Part shown: positions 24,101-36,599 of the stretch, one piece after another
How the letters are laid out: each line of letters begins with the position of its first letter
Numbering within the stretch: position 1 is the first letter of the stretch
DNA from: Vitis vinifera
Taxonomy: Eukaryota; Streptophyta; Magnoliopsida; Vitales; Vitaceae
Assembly (NCBI RefSeq): GCF_030704535.1
Contig: NC_081822.1
Span: 1,870,001 to 1,934,000, forward strand
DNA length: 64,000 bases
Reading direction: 5' to 3'
Notes under the pieces: model-generated
What the model saw: the letters and a program-made list of their open reading frames with translations, nothing else
Database searches by the model: none
Told to the model about the DNA's origin: nothing
Made by a program: the position numbers and the translations under genes

Positions 24101-27100
24101 TGATAATTATGACACTTTTTAAAAAAAAATTATTTAAATAAAAATTTGCTTCTGTAGTCACTTTTGAGGAAAAGCATGGGTCCCCTTGCTTCTTCAAGAT
24201 GCGAATGAATTATTTTGGGAAGTGTTGGTTCCGAGTTTGAAAGTTCTATTCAAACGCTCTTAAAAATTTGCATTTGACTTTTACTTAGTATTTCAGAATT
24301 TTGTTAAAACGTGCTTTCTATCCTAGTATATGTTTCTCTTGATGAATGAATTTTAATTAATGTATCGTAAAATGCCTCATCTTTTCCTTTTATTGAAAAT
24401 GGATGGCAGCCATGTCTGAAATAACAAAGAAAATTTGCTGGGATCTGGTGGCAATGAGCAAGGATAGTTTGAATGGAATAGGTGCAGCAATATACAGAAA
24501 GCCAACTTCCAATGAGTGCTATGAGAAAAGGCCGCGAAATGAGCCTCCACTGTGTGAAGAATCTGACAATGCAGATGCAGCCTGGTAATTTTTCTTTAGC
24601 CCATAGTTTCTAATGGTCTTTGTCATGCTGTCTGTTCCCTTTTGTACAACTATAAGCTGCAATAAGAAAATAACTTGCCAAAAATGAAAAAGATTGAAGA
24701 CGGCAGGAGTACATCATAAAGGGGCTTCAATACAATCAAAATCATTATATACTGTAAGACATTGGTCAGTCACAGTAGCCCATAAGAGTTGGATTTTGAA
24801 TGTTTGGCACTATTGCGTAAGTGTTTATGATAATTGTCAAAAGCGAAACATCATTTTCTTCTTCAGCATAATAACTATGTGATATGTTAAGAACACAGAA
24901 CCATTATCCAAAATAATTTCTAGATTGTTCCTTTTAAAGAAAACTTCATAATTATTTTCTATTGGTGGATATCACTAATTAGATCATCAGGGTTGTTTTG
25001 TTCACTCACTCGACTTATTAGATGTTTATTGACTGATATCATACTGGCCATTGGTCCATGATGCATTAAGGCGTTTTAAATAATAACTCATCTGCATTGC
25101 TATTTTCTATCGAATCTAGGCTGAATGCTTCAGATCCATGCTTTAGCCTGAGTGATTTAGGTGCATATCCGTCCCTTTCTGGGTGCATTTGGCAGTCGCA
25201 CCACACTTTTGGTGGGGGTCAAATAGGAAGATCTGCTATGGTGGTGTTTGGACATCTGTGAAAATTAAACAGAGCACTTGATCACTTCAGTAGGACATGT
25301 AACATTAAGTTGCTACCATAATGACAACAGTCAAATAAAACTGAGGGTCCCCTATTACAATTGTAGAAGGCCCTTTAAAAAATCTCCTGAATAGAGAAGA
25401 CAAAACTAAATGCTCTAGAAAATACTGGTTTCAAATCCTTTCACATAACATAATGCACTCTTTCAGTTTCCAAGGGAGATCCCAATGCCCATAATTTTCT
25501 GTTAAATCAACTTGGATAAAAGGGGAGGATCACAAACAAAAATGTAGAGAAGAGTACATTTTTGGGATGGTTGTATTTGAATTCTACTTTCTTCTTTTTG
25601 CACTCCACATTTTGTATAGAGTAAGTACTTAATTAAATTATGCTCTTTGGAGTAGAAGAAGCAAAATGTGGAATTCATAGCATTTTGCTTTTCTATCCTT
25701 TTTTTTTTTTTTTAATGGTTTTGTAGGCCCAACTTCTTAGATGAAATACTTAGGGCAAAAGTTATGCATTTTCAGTGTGTCCTTGACTCCGGAAAAATTG
25801 GGAAACATGCATAAGAATGTGTTATGACCTGATCTTGAGTCAAAAGTTTGCTTCTGTTTGATACCAGGCTTGTCTATGCTACTGCTTCCAAAAGGTGCTT
25901 TACCCTGCAGTGGCACCTCTCTGCAATGAAACATATCATCCTACTACAGTTTTCATAATGATGATCTTCCCAATATAATTGTCTTCAATGTGCTGTTTTA
26001 TGCATTCAGGAATATACCCCTTCAAGCATGCATGCATAAGGTGCCGGTACTTACCTCAGAACGTGGGTCTCAGTGGCCAGAGCAATGGCCACTCAGAGTG
26101 GAGAAAGCGCCTAACTGGTTGAAGAGTTCTCAGGTTGGAGTCTACGGCAAGGCTGCTCCAGAGGACTTTACTTCTGACTATGAGCACTGGAAAACTGTTG
26201 TCTCCTCATCATATTTGAAAGGGATGGGAATCAAATGGTCTTCTGTTAGGAATGTCATGGACATGAAAGCTGTATATGGGGGGTAAGCAATTTAAATTTT
26301 TTTTTCTACACTCCTTTTCCAGTTACAGAAGCATCCTTCTCAGGCACTTGTTCTTTTAAATAGTAAGTCGCATAATTTTTTCTAGTTGTGGGAAAATGAA
26401 CAGGTGTGGTGGGTGAGTGGGAAGATACAAGTACTTTCTTTCACATCTGTCATAGTATTTTTTTGTAGCATTGCTTTGTTGCAAATGACCAAGTGTGGTG
26501 GGAAGATACGAGTACTTTCTTTCACTTCTGTCTTAGTTTTTTTTCTAGCATTGCTATTTTTTGTGGCCTCCTTTTCTACTCTAGTAGAAGCTTAGTCCCA
26601 TTCTTCATACTTATTTGTTTATGACTTCCCCATATCCTGATTATGATTTTCCATCATGCTTTCAGATTTGCTGCCGCACTGAAAGACTTGAAAGTGTGGG
26701 TCATGAACGTAGTCCCAATTAACTCCCCAGACACACTCCCAATTATCTTTGAACGGGGGTTATTTGGAATATATCATGATTGGTGTGAATCGTTTAGCAC
26801 CTATCCCAGATCTTATGATCTTGTTCATGCTGATCATCTCTTCTCTGATCTGAAAAAGAGGTACATCTTTTTGTATAATTTATTCTTTGTGATTCAAAGA
26901 TAATTTGAATCATTGCAACCATTAAATACAGTGATGCTTTCTGGTCACAGGTGCCAGTTAACAGCAGTAATTGCAGAAGTTGATAGGATCCTAAGGCCAG
27001 AAGGAATGCTTATAGTACGGGACAATGTTGAGACTGTAAGTGAGGTGGAGAGCATGGCAAAGTCTCTACAGTGGGAGGTCCGGTTGACATACTCAAAGGA

Positions 27101-27179
27101 CAAAGAAGGTCTTCTTTGTGTTAAGAAGACGTTTTGGCGCCCCACAGAGACACAGACCATCAAATCGGCTATTGCTTAA
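21166..27179 (+). CDS. PMT25: Probable Golgi methyltransferase, PMT24/PMT25 type
   Basis: Eight exons: 21166-22296, 22386-22535, 23507-23777, 23863-23973, 24410-24584, 26010-26282, 26666-26860 and 26951-27179. Every intron is GT-AG and the total is 844 aa. The start [11 protein letters not shown] is the signature N-terminus of the PMT24/25 branch, which fixes the ATG at 21166 rather than the in-frame ATG at 21109. It is followed by a membrane span at about res 19-38 (type II, Golgi). A long acidic Glu/Asn/Ser-rich stalk covers about 50-300. The putative S-adenosylmethionine-dependent domain (DUF248) starts near res 311 with YGWKLCN. The SAM-binding motif [12 protein letters not shown] is at 442-453 and [10 protein letters not shown] at 506-515. 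The family is linked to methylation of cell-wall pectin, as in QUASIMODO2-type proteins; the substrate here is inferred. Whether it is the orthologue of PMT24 or PMT25 cannot be told. The gene looks intact. Confidence 0.95.
22860..23140. mobile_element. hAT-like MITE in PMT intron 2, with a partial second copy
   Basis: The left end near 22865 (TGTTTAATAGAGGAAATGAGAA) pairs with the reverse complement of the right end near 23135 (TGTTTGGTAGTGGCAACGAAAA) as imperfect terminal inverted repeats. Part of the interior, including the string GTGCAAGCACTTTAAGCATT, recurs at 23195-23345, giving a truncated second copy. The whole lies inside intron 2 of the methyltransferase gene and does not disturb its splice sites. 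Confidence 0.6.
26390..26560. repeat. Short tandem duplication in PMT intron 6
   Basis: A segment of about 80 bp (GTGTGGTGGG, then GGGAAGATACAAGTACTTTC, then a TTTTTTT-TAGCATTGCT end) is repeated directly at about 26402-26475 and 26494-26555 with a few changes. It lies between exons 6 and 7 and leaves the splice sites intact. Confidence 0.7.
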
Positions 27180-27480
27180 GCTTGATTCTCTGATGACCAC
27201 GTTTGAATTTTCAACAAACTTCTGATATTAGGTATTCAATTTTTATTTTTTTTATCCGCGGCATTTCAGTTAAAGATGCAATAGCTATAGTTTCCTTTAG
27301 CCTGTATAATTTATATAGTCGATCTCTTACTACCACTTATCTTCTTCACCACCTTTCTTCTATTTATTTTTTTCCCCACTTGAAGTAGTGGAATTCAGCT
27401 CAAAGTTTTGTAGAATGATATCATCCAATATAATAATGTGAATGAAAATCAAACGCATTCTTGTAACAGTAATACAAATT
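27180..27480 (+). terminator. 3' untranslated region of the PMT gene
   Basis: After the TAA at 27177-27179 there are about 250-290 bp of AT-rich sequence. A near-consensus polyadenylation context (AATATAATAATGTGAATGAAAA) lies around 27429-27450. The exact cleavage site is not visible. Confidence 0.4.
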
Positions 27481-30400
27481 GCAGTCTTATTCTGTGCAAA
27501 AATTGTTTAGGCATTTCTCAAATCTCTCAGCCACAGAGCCTGGTCGTTTTGGTCTTCAACTTACTAAGGAGTCGTAGCACCTGAAAACAGACCTTAGGCT
27601 CATTTCCTTATTTTCTTTTGTTCGCTATCCACATTCATTCGCAAATTTTGGAAATGCCAACTATTATTCAAAATCACTTTTCCTTGGAACCTAACAAGCT
27701 TGGCAAATCAATGACATCTGGGTAAAACGTTCCACAGCTTAAAGCCATTTGACATGTACCCAAGAGCTTCTTACTCTACATCAGCTGCATTCCATGCCTA
27801 CAGTTACTTTTAGCTACGAGTTTGGTCTGTTACATCTCTAATAAGCCATGTTCTGAGAACAGTTTAAATGGGTTTGCGGGATTGTGATTTTATCTTATTT
27901 TATTTTCTATTTAGGTGTCAGTTATTACCTTATTCTAACCCATCCCTATTTTATATATATATAAATTTAATATTTATTTTTTTAACATATAAAATAAAAA
28001 GTATTTTTCATAAATATAAATTATAATTATTTTTAATACAATGAATTTTTTTATATTTAAATTATTACAAGAAATTAAATGAGGAAGGACGATTATGAGA
28101 AATTGTCTGAATTGCATTATTATTTATTACCTTTCTGAAAGTTAGCAATACCCTATGCCTTTGAATCCTAGATGCTAGAAATCCTCACATTGACCTTTTT
28201 CAAGTCTTTCGTCCTCTTGGATTTTTCCAAGTAAATGGTACATGTTTTTTTTTTCTTAATAAAAATTCCTATGGTTGTGTGAAGTTTTTTACTTTAAAAA
28301 ATAAAAGATAAAAAATGTATTCAAGGGTTGTTTGTGTTTTGAAGCCTTAAAGTAACTTTGTTATAATAAGTAAAACTAAATTTATTTTTGATAATTTTGA
28401 ATAATTAAAATAGCCTTTGTTTTACCCATTTTATTTTTCCTTTGTTCCTCAAAAAAATTAGATCTAAATTTATTTATGAATTTAACTTAATTGGGAGAAG
28501 AAATTAATCTAAAATAAATAAATAAAATTTAAAATAAATTCACAAAATTTCAAAATCAAAACTAAAATTCTACCATATACAATCATCATATTTGCCTCAT
28601 AATTCATTCAATTCTTAAATGAATTTAATTTCATAAGCTTTTGTGGATGATTCATTTAAAAAAATGAAAATAAGCAACATTAAAAATCCTAAATTTTGAT
28701 TAGAATTAAATTTATTACAAATTTCTAAATTCAACTTCTTACTATATATCAAAATCAAAATAAATTAACAATCATGGATTTCATTAAACTTTTTTTTTAA
28801 TTATAGCTCTAAAACATAATTCATATTCTTCTAAATATCCATTGAAAACAACAATTCCAAATTTCCAATTAATTTTGAAAAATAAAAGGTAAGATTTTAT
28901 ACTTTTTCCCACATCAAAATCCAAAAATTAATAAATTAACTTCAATAATTAAAAATATATTTTAAATATAAAGCTATATACCCAAAGATAAATCCATAAA
29001 AACAACTGCTAATGTACCGAGGTTGTATTCCTATTTAAGTCAAACTCATATATAAACAAAAGTTCGTGTAACAAAACTGAGACATTCCATACATGCTCTA
29101 TTATTTTTTATATACAATTATATACTCCATACGTGCTCGAATGTTTCTATATATGTAAAGCTTCAGAAAGAATAAAAGGAAAATCAAAAGAGCCAATGAG
29201 ACAGAATGATTTTGAGTAGAGAAGGATGGAACCCACCACTTTGAGAAGAAGGGCACAGAGTCCACCTGCTTCCAGCTCCTCATGTCCCAAAGACCCACCT
29301 CCCAATTTATATTTCTTCCCACTTTCTAAAAATTTTAACTATACACTGGCAAATTCTCTTAGGTAAAGGACAGTGGAAAGCTGGCCCAAACTCTCATTTT
29401 GCCCCTTGAGTTTGCCTTTCTGATTTTTTATTTTTTTAAGCTTATTTTGAGGCCATTTCTTTGAAGCCTTTTTGGGCCCACTCTCCAAGTTTTGACTTCC
29501 TTTTTTTTTATGAAATTATTGTGACCAGCTGGTTTGATTGATTGAACTGATTTTCATACTTAGTGGTTTGGTTCAGCTGCATTTCTATAAGACTGCTACG
29601 GCCTAGAGTAGAGTGGTTAGTATTTGGTGGAGGGAGTTGTTTTTAATAGGCTCTGCTTTATCACTGCTTTTAGGGTTTAAGCATGATTGTATTCACTGAC
29701 AGTAATGCTGCTGATAAGCATTAAACACTCTTCTCTGTTGCCAAATTTGCATACAAAAGTGTGAAGATGCTTCTTTTGGACTCTTTAAAATTCCCTTCCC
29801 CCCCCCAACTTTTATGTTAGCGAGGCTTGTCTGGCTTCTCAGATATCTGAAAATAATGGGAAGAGCACTCTCCTCATGTTTGCATGATTGAAGCTTTAAG
29901 AATATTTAAGACTAGGGTTTAGGTGGGGTTTTCCAACCATGGAGTAGGAGGGTTTTTGCTAGTGAATTTTTAATTGATGACACACATGCTTCACTGATTC
30001 TTTGTTCAGTGATGATTTGTAAGTTTGTATCCATGCATGCTATATATATATATATATATATATATATGCTTCCATACCTAGAGAAAAAAAGAAACAGGTT
30101 GATTGCCTACTACTGTCAGATTGGATCAAGACACTGAAGTTCGGTGCTTGTTGAATGATGGTATATTGTTCCCATGTAACCCAGCATAGTGCTTCAATAC
30201 ATAGATAAAAAGAAGCTTTTTTACATTATAGATATAGTGAGTTCCTCGTGATTATATAGATATATTTTAAAGTCGTGAGGTTCTGTTGAACTAGAGGTGA
30301 ATGATATGGACATGGTGAGAGTAGGCCGTTACCAAAGTTATAAGAATTGATTCTGAATCTTGGTTTTGAGACTCTGTTAGTTCAACTATAATTGCAAGGG

Positions 30401-31000
30401 ACACTTTGATGTTCCACAATGGTTAGAGGAAGAGTTTTTGATACTAGATACATATATGTAGTGAACAACTTTTAGAATTATGAAGATCTATTGGATTCAA
30501 ATCGATTGAGAAGAGATTTGAATCCTAAATTTTCTTATTTGACTATCACCTATATATGATTGTAAAAACACACTACAAGCTCTGGTGCTCTGTTTTATCA
30601 TGACATGGCATGTGGAGATGCAGTACTTCACTTAATGAAATGTAGTTCCTATTTTAGTTCTCTGCTCCCCATAAAGAAGAAAGAAGACTAAAGAAGTAGA
30701 AAAGAAGGCATACCTAAATGCTAAATGTTAATTAGACATAGAGCACTTGAGGAAAACTGACGATGAAGATATGTTACCAGGCTTTGAAGATTAATCCCCA
30801 ACCACAGAGGGGTCCAGTGAGAATATCAAATTCGACAAATTATCTGAGACACAAAAGAGTCTGCTTCTAATAGATAATAAGAGCAACAACATGAGCTCCT
30901 TACCATATAGAATTATCAAATACCCCATTGTCTGCCACTGGCACATCTTTCCTTGAACAACCAAGTTGGCAGCCTCCACACAATACTCAACATGTCTGCT
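27480..31000. other. Intergenic region, no recognised gene
   Basis: About 3.5 kb without a supported gene. The stretch 27950-29000 is extremely AT-rich. A run of alternating TA lies at 30041-30066. The part 29560-30030 is less AT-rich and could be transcribed, but I see no coding frame, tRNA or known microRNA in it. The short open frames at 29101-29322 and 30791-30979 (minus) show no recognisable domain. Confidence 0.5.
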
Positions 31001-31071
31001 GCCACAAACTCTCTAAAGCTATCTTTAGAGGTTAAAGGTGCAGTCTGGGCATTAATTCTTGAGTATTCAAC

Positions 31072-31299
31072 ATGCTAGGTTCTTGGTGGCACAAGGGTTT
31101 GCTCTTGAGTTTTCTCACTTTCCTCGTTCTCTCTGAAGCATCAAGATTGCCCAAGGAGTACTGGGAACAGATGCTGCCTAAGAAGCTCCCTTCTCCTCCT
31201 TCTTCTCCCTCCAAAGGCACCAATTCCATAAGCACAACATCGTCTTCCACAGCCGTGAAAACGTCGCACAACCTCCCTTCATCAGACGGAAAGGTGTAG
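31072..31299 (+). CDS. Small secreted peptide precursor, function unknown
   Basis: A single-exon frame of 75 aa. Residues 1-23 form a clear signal peptide (Trp-Trp-His-Lys, then a Leu/Phe-rich core, ending SEAS). A compact segment follows, RLPKEYWEQMLPKKLPSPP. Next comes a Ser/Thr/Pro-rich linker and a short C-terminal block LPSSDGKV that runs to the stop. This layout (signal peptide, variable linker, short C-terminal block) is typical of plant peptide-hormone or phytocytokine precursors, but I cannot place it in a named family such as CLE, PIP, IDA or SCOOP. There are no cysteines in the mature part. The ATG is preceded by a plausible leader, and a roughly 250 bp 3' region follows to about 31560. 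The antisense frame at 31032-31271 is a shadow. The gene is likely real because the signal peptide and charged segment are not low-complexity. Confidence 0.65.
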   Translation: MLGSWWHKGLLLSFLTFLVLSEASRLPKEYWEQMLPKKLPSPPSSPSKGTNSISTTSSSTAVKTSHNLPSSDGKV

Positions 31300-31599
31300 C
31301 GGGCAGTGGGCAGTTTGAGGGAATACTAATTTTACATCTCTAACTACAGAAAATACAACCCCAAAAGGCACTGAAGAATGGGAGGGAAGCATACAGGCTT
31401 TGGGGAGTCAGTTCTTTACTGTGGGCTGTGTTGGCTTCAAGGGGTCATGAGCTGAATCGAGCTCTTGTAGTTCCCTTGTAGAGAAACATTACTTACTCTG
31501 GTGATCGTCGTCTTCATTGTAATTCTCCTGTGTAGTATGATATCTTGTAATTTGTATCATTCCCACTGACAAATTCAATCGAACTCACCATCATATAGG

Positions 31600-33400
31600 G
31601 TCTTGATTCTTTTTCTGCCTTGGTTTTTGCTAATTATCAATGATACACTTCAGATACTGTAAAAGTAGCGCCTTTTTTGTTCATTGTTCTGAGGTTCGTA
31701 CACGACTATTTTTTCTTCCTCTTGCGTGGGGGTTACAGGGATATAGGGTTATAGCACTACTTGATCAATTCTGCAGTGTTATTATTCTCAGTCCCCGCCA
31801 TTGTGAATCGTACCAAGACACCTGTAAACGATGATTTTGTTCAAGATTTCCGATTTGGATGGTTCAAGAGGGCGAGAAAAGGATGAATGATTAGATAGAC
31901 CCCAGGACTTGCTTGGCAAGTATCTACCTAATAATTTTTACAAACTAATGAATGAAATTAAATGGAAGGAAATTAAACATGCAATTACTTTTTAAAAAAG
32001 TCATTCTTAGTATGAGTACTTCATGGAAGATGGGATTTACTAAGTAGATTTTACTTGTAGGTTGTAAACACCCATATATATTTATTTATTTATTTATTTA
32101 TACTACATAAAAAGTTACTTTTTTTTTTTCTGTTAATAAAGGTCATGTGAAATGACTCACACGCCCTCATCTCTGATGCTTTTCCCTTTTCACTTCACCC
32201 ATTTTCATAAATTTCATACCTGTTCCTTTATATATTATTGAAACTGAGTTGAAATTTATCAAAAATGTTTTAAAAATTAAAAAGTGGTCAGGACTTCAAA
32301 TGTGCTATGGATGAAATAGAGTAACATGGTATGATAATTTGTTCAAAACAATAATTACAAGTTTGTTTTCTTTTATTCAAATAATTTAGGGTTAATTTCA
32401 TTGACCTCTCATAAGGTTTTAACTAAATACATTTAACTCTCATTAGTTTGAAATTAACCTTATTAATTTGAAATTTTATTAAATGCCTTCTCTATACTTC
32501 TTATTTGATATTTTCATTCATCTTCCCTATTTTTCTTATTAAAAGTTTGGATAGAGTCAGATTTAAATGTTGTTTAGGTAAACGTTTTATGAACCTTGTA
32601 GGGGGTGGTAAGGGGAGAACCCCCATTGGTAAAAAAAAACCAACAACCTAAAAGAAATAAATATAATAATATTGTGATTCTTTACTTTCGACTATTTTCT
32701 AATTTAAAATAAGGAAGATATTTGACAAAATTAATGGGGACTAATTGTATTTAGCTAAAACCTTGAGTGAGCACTCAACGATTAATTCTAAATCATTAAA
32801 AGAAATAAAAAAACCTAAAAATTGTTAGGTTTTAAGTTGAACTTATGAAGCATTATATAAAAAATTAAAATATGGCCATTGAATTTCAAATTCTGAAAAA
32901 ACATTTTTCAATCTACCAAACTACACAATCAAGCCCATCTAATCAATATTTCATCAATGGAATAATGCAGAGTAATCATATGGCTAACCCACGAAAAAAA
33001 AAGTTAGGATTTTGTTAAAAGAAACTAAAAAAGGAAAGGTGGAGAAAAGAAATTAGAAATTTTGTTATGAAAAAAATGTTAAGATTTTGCAAGAAAAATG
33101 AAAATCGAATAGTTTTTTTTTGTAAACTTGAGAAAAAAAAAGTCAAGATTTTGTTAATTTTCTTTTTTTTTTTTGAAGAAATTGTTATGAGAAAAGTGAT
33201 TTTTTTTTTAAACTAAGGGAAAAGAAGAAAAATATATTTTGTTTAAAAAGAAAGATTGAAATTTAGGTTAAAAGGATTATGTGGAGTTTTTGGACAAAAT
33301 GATCTAAGGTAACTTGTGAGTTTTGCACAAAATAACTAATAAGAGTTAATATTTTTCTAAAATTACCATATGAGTGGTTGTTGAAGAGATTATTAGTGAA
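31600..33400. other. Intergenic AT-rich region
   Basis: No gene supported. It contains a (TTTA)n run near 32080-32101, the inverted-repeat element at 32390-32790, and poly-A/poly-T rich sequence at 33000-33240. Confidence 0.5.
32390..32790. mobile_element. Non-autonomous element with long terminal inverted repeats
   Basis: The left arm (32391-32455) and the reverse complement of the right arm (32725-32790) share about 60 bp of imperfect identity. The core of the match is AAGGTTTTAACTAAATACA on the left against AAGGTTTTAGCTAAATACA on the right. The interior has no coding frame. Size (about 400 bp) and structure fit a MITE or fold-back element. I did not find a clear target-site duplication. 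Confidence 0.65.
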
Positions 33401-34166
33401 TTTTATGATTTTTTTTAATATTTGATTATTATTGCAAAATGATGATAATAAGAAAAATTTTCAAAAATAAGTTGGGCGGCAATTGGAGGTGAAGGTGAGT
33501 GAGAGTGTGAAGAGAAAGGAAAACAGATAAAAGGGGAGAGAATGAGAGGGAAGATTCGAGAAGATGAAAAACGGTCTCGATCTCGAAATCGGATTTCAGA
33601 TTCAAGAAGAGAGAGAGAGAGAGCGATATGGGAGGGGAGAAGATGTGAGATAGAGAGATCGGAAGAGAGAGAATGAAAATCAAGAAGACGATGACGAACG
33701 AACTCCATCTCCAAATCGGCTCTTCAGATTCAAGAATAATATTTAAGGCATTTTTATCTTATTCTGTGGCAGATTTTGAGGAAAATTCTATTTGGAGAAG
33801 GAAAAGTGGTCAGAGATCTATAATCTTTGGTTTTGAGGGGCAATGATGACGGTGGAAGTTATTCCGGTACAGACGATCGCTCATATTAAAGGTGATCGTG
33901 GAATTTTTTATGAATGAGGGGATTGGGATCCTGCGATGGCCAGATTTGATGAAGGTGAAACAATTATGATTCTGGTAATTTGATGGCTGTTGTGCTAGTG
34001 GAATTGGTTTTGATTCAGGGGAATCGATTTGATGCAATTATCAAATTTGATAATTGGGAATTGATTGCGATTGAGTCAATTGGGATTTGCTGCAATGATC
34101 AGACTGGATGAGGTGAATTCATTCCTATCCCATGGCCCTGTGATGTGATTTGGTGCCAAGAAAGAT

Positions 34167-35045
34167 ATTGGAAAGTATTAAAGTTATTTGGATTAATTTC
34201 TGGATGTTTCCCTTCATTTTTAAAATTTTTTTTTTATAAAATTTAAACTGCATTAAACTTGGCATTTAAATTCGTTTTAGTTAATGGATTATGGAATCTT
34301 AGCCGGGTTGGGAGAATTTTCTCCCTTTCTTTTTTGGGAAATCTCGACAGACGAACGGTTGCTTTCAAAATTTTATGTTCTTCATTTATTTTTTCTTTTT
34401 TCTTTGAATTCTGAACAATCAAAGGGTTGATGGATCATTGAAATTGAGCCAGATTGAGATTCAAAATTTTATGTTCTTTATTTTCTTTTTTTGGTTTCTT
34501 TGATTTCTGAGCAATCAAAGGGTTAATGCAATGATGGATCTGAGCCAGATTGAGATTCAAAATTCTCTTCTTCTTTTCGAAGGGATTGGAAAGTATTAAA
34601 ATTATTTGGATTAATTTCTAGATGTTTCCCTTCAATTTTTTATTTTATTTTATTTTATTTCTATATTTATTTTTATTTTTAATTTTTTTTTAAATTTAAA
34701 CTGCATTAAACTAGGCATTTAACACCTTTTGTTCGTTTTGGTTAATGGATTATGGAATCTTTGCGAGATTGGGAGAATTTTCTCCCCTTCTTTTTTGGGA
34801 AATCTCGACAGACGAACGGTTGCTTTCAAAATTTTATGTTCTTCATTTCTTTTTTCTTTTTTCTTTGAATTCTGAACAATCAAAGGGTTGATGGATCATT
34901 GGAATTGAGCCAGATTGAGATTCAAAATTTTATGTTCTTTATTTTCATTTTTCGTTTTTTTGATTTCTGAGCAATCAAAGGGTTAATGCAATGTTGGATC
35001 TGAGCCTGATTGAGCCAGATTGAGATTCAAAATTCTCTTCTTCTT
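34167..35045. repeat. Tandem duplication, two units of about 420-460 bp
   Basis: ATTGGAAAGTATTAAA occurs at 34167 and 34585 (418 bp apart). The later landmark CTGAACAATCAAAGGGTTGA occurs at 34411 and 34872 (461 bp apart), so the second unit has gained about 43 bp in a poly-T/TTTTA stretch. Both units end with GAGATTCAAAATTCTCTTCT. The copies are highly similar, so the event looks fairly recent. Confidence 0.9.
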
Positions 35046-35461
35046 TTCCTTGATTTATCAGCAATCAAACGAAGGGTTATCAGATCATTTAATCTCAGCC
35101 TGGTTAAGATTATTCCAGAATAGTCTTGCATATCAGAGGCTAGATGCGGGTATACTTGGGATCACCTGGGACGAATATTAATAATTTTAGCAGTAAGCAT
35201 GTGAAGCAACAGTTTGTGATATCAGTTAAGATATCAGATGGTTCAAATAATGAAATTTATCAAGGATGTTTAGTTGCCTATGATATCATCAAAGGTTAGG
35301 TTATATGATTTGTAGTTTATTGAAATCATGAACATTAGACATATGGATATTTTAGTTGAATTAACAATCATGTATTTATTATTCCCATTTGGGTATAGGA
35401 AGGTTTCATGAGATGATTAACAGGATCTTCAAAATAGACTAGTTGAATTAACAAGGATTTA

Positions 35462-35579
35462 GAGTGCCTTTGAGAATGATTCTAGAAAGCGTTTCTAGTA
35501 TTTTTAACACTTGAGTGATAAAAATTTAAAGTAGTAAAATATTAAAAACACTTTTTAGAATCACTATCAAACGGACTCT
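35462..35579. mobile_element. 118-bp MITE with good terminal inverted repeats
   Basis: The left end GAGTGCCTTTGAGAATGATT pairs with the reverse complement of the right end, GAGTCCGTTTGATAGTGATT, and the match continues through CTAGAAAG against CTAAAAAG. This gives about 30 bp of inverted repeat around an AT-rich core. A weaker relative is at 18196-18315 and a decayed one may lie at 59820-59915. Confidence 0.7.
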
Positions 35580-36599
35580 TATTAGTCATGTAAAAGGGAT
35601 TATTATGATTAGATTTTTTGTTGTCATTATATATTGAGATGGTGGTTGAATTGATGATAATATAGAGTAGTTAGTTGATAAGGATTGAATTATTCCTTCA
35701 TTATCACTAAGTTTCTATAGATATTGCATGTTTGTTGAACAGGTAGGGATTGAGACATTTCCTTATTATTTTCATCCGATATATGACATTTCACAAGTTG
35801 AAATGCATTAATTTGGTTACATTTTCTGTTTCAGTGGTATACTGATACGTTTATTGGATTGATGAGGATTGAAACATTTGCTTGTTATTCTCATTTGATA
35901 TATAAGACACTCACAGAGATGACTTATTTTGGTTGGAGTTCCGTTTGGCTGGATAAGTAAAAACTTTCGTAAAGCTTTCTCCGAGCAGGAAAGCCAAAAC
36001 TCCTATAGGACTTGATGAGATTTATATCTTCTTTCTGAACCTGTAACATTTTTTGGTATTTATTTTCAATATAACAAATTTGAAAAGCTTGAAGATGACC
36101 ATCAATTAATTTCCAAGCTGAAACATCCATCTAGTTGTGCATTAAGTTGCTGCAAAGACTTTTTTTTTTTTTTTTTCTGTAACTGAAACATCCACTTATA
36201 CTCTGCTTTTCATTATGGCTGACTTGCTGTAACTGAACCATCTGGTTGTTTCACATTGAAAGGAAAAGGCATCAACTCTTCTGAGACTTTCCTCTTAATA
36301 ATCACTTGTTTGGCGCTGTCTTTTTTCCATCATCACTCCTTTGTATTGAAGCAACTTTACTGTGCAGTTTTTGTATTTGGTGGCCTGGATATATCATTCA
36401 AAAGTTTTCACTATAATGAGCTTTCGAAGCAAGAAAAGAACAGGTTTAGAGGGCACTCACCGTGTATTATTGACTCGCTTTTCCTTTAATTCTACTTGGC
36501 ATCATCATCATCTGTCTTTTTACTTCTATTCTAATCATTCTCCTCTTTCTCTGCCCAAACAGATTGTCGAAACTGGATATTGAAATTAAGGTATGTCTT

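Noticed and set aside
29560-30060. Possible microRNA precursor in a less AT-rich intergenic stretch
   Set aside because: I looked for common plant microRNA sequences (such as miR156, 159, 166 and 171) by eye and found none. No convincing hairpin was seen.
33415-33714. Minus-strand frames rich in Ser, Leu and His
   Set aside because: They arise from the GA-rich repeat at 33600-33680. The composition is low-complexity and two frames overlap each other.
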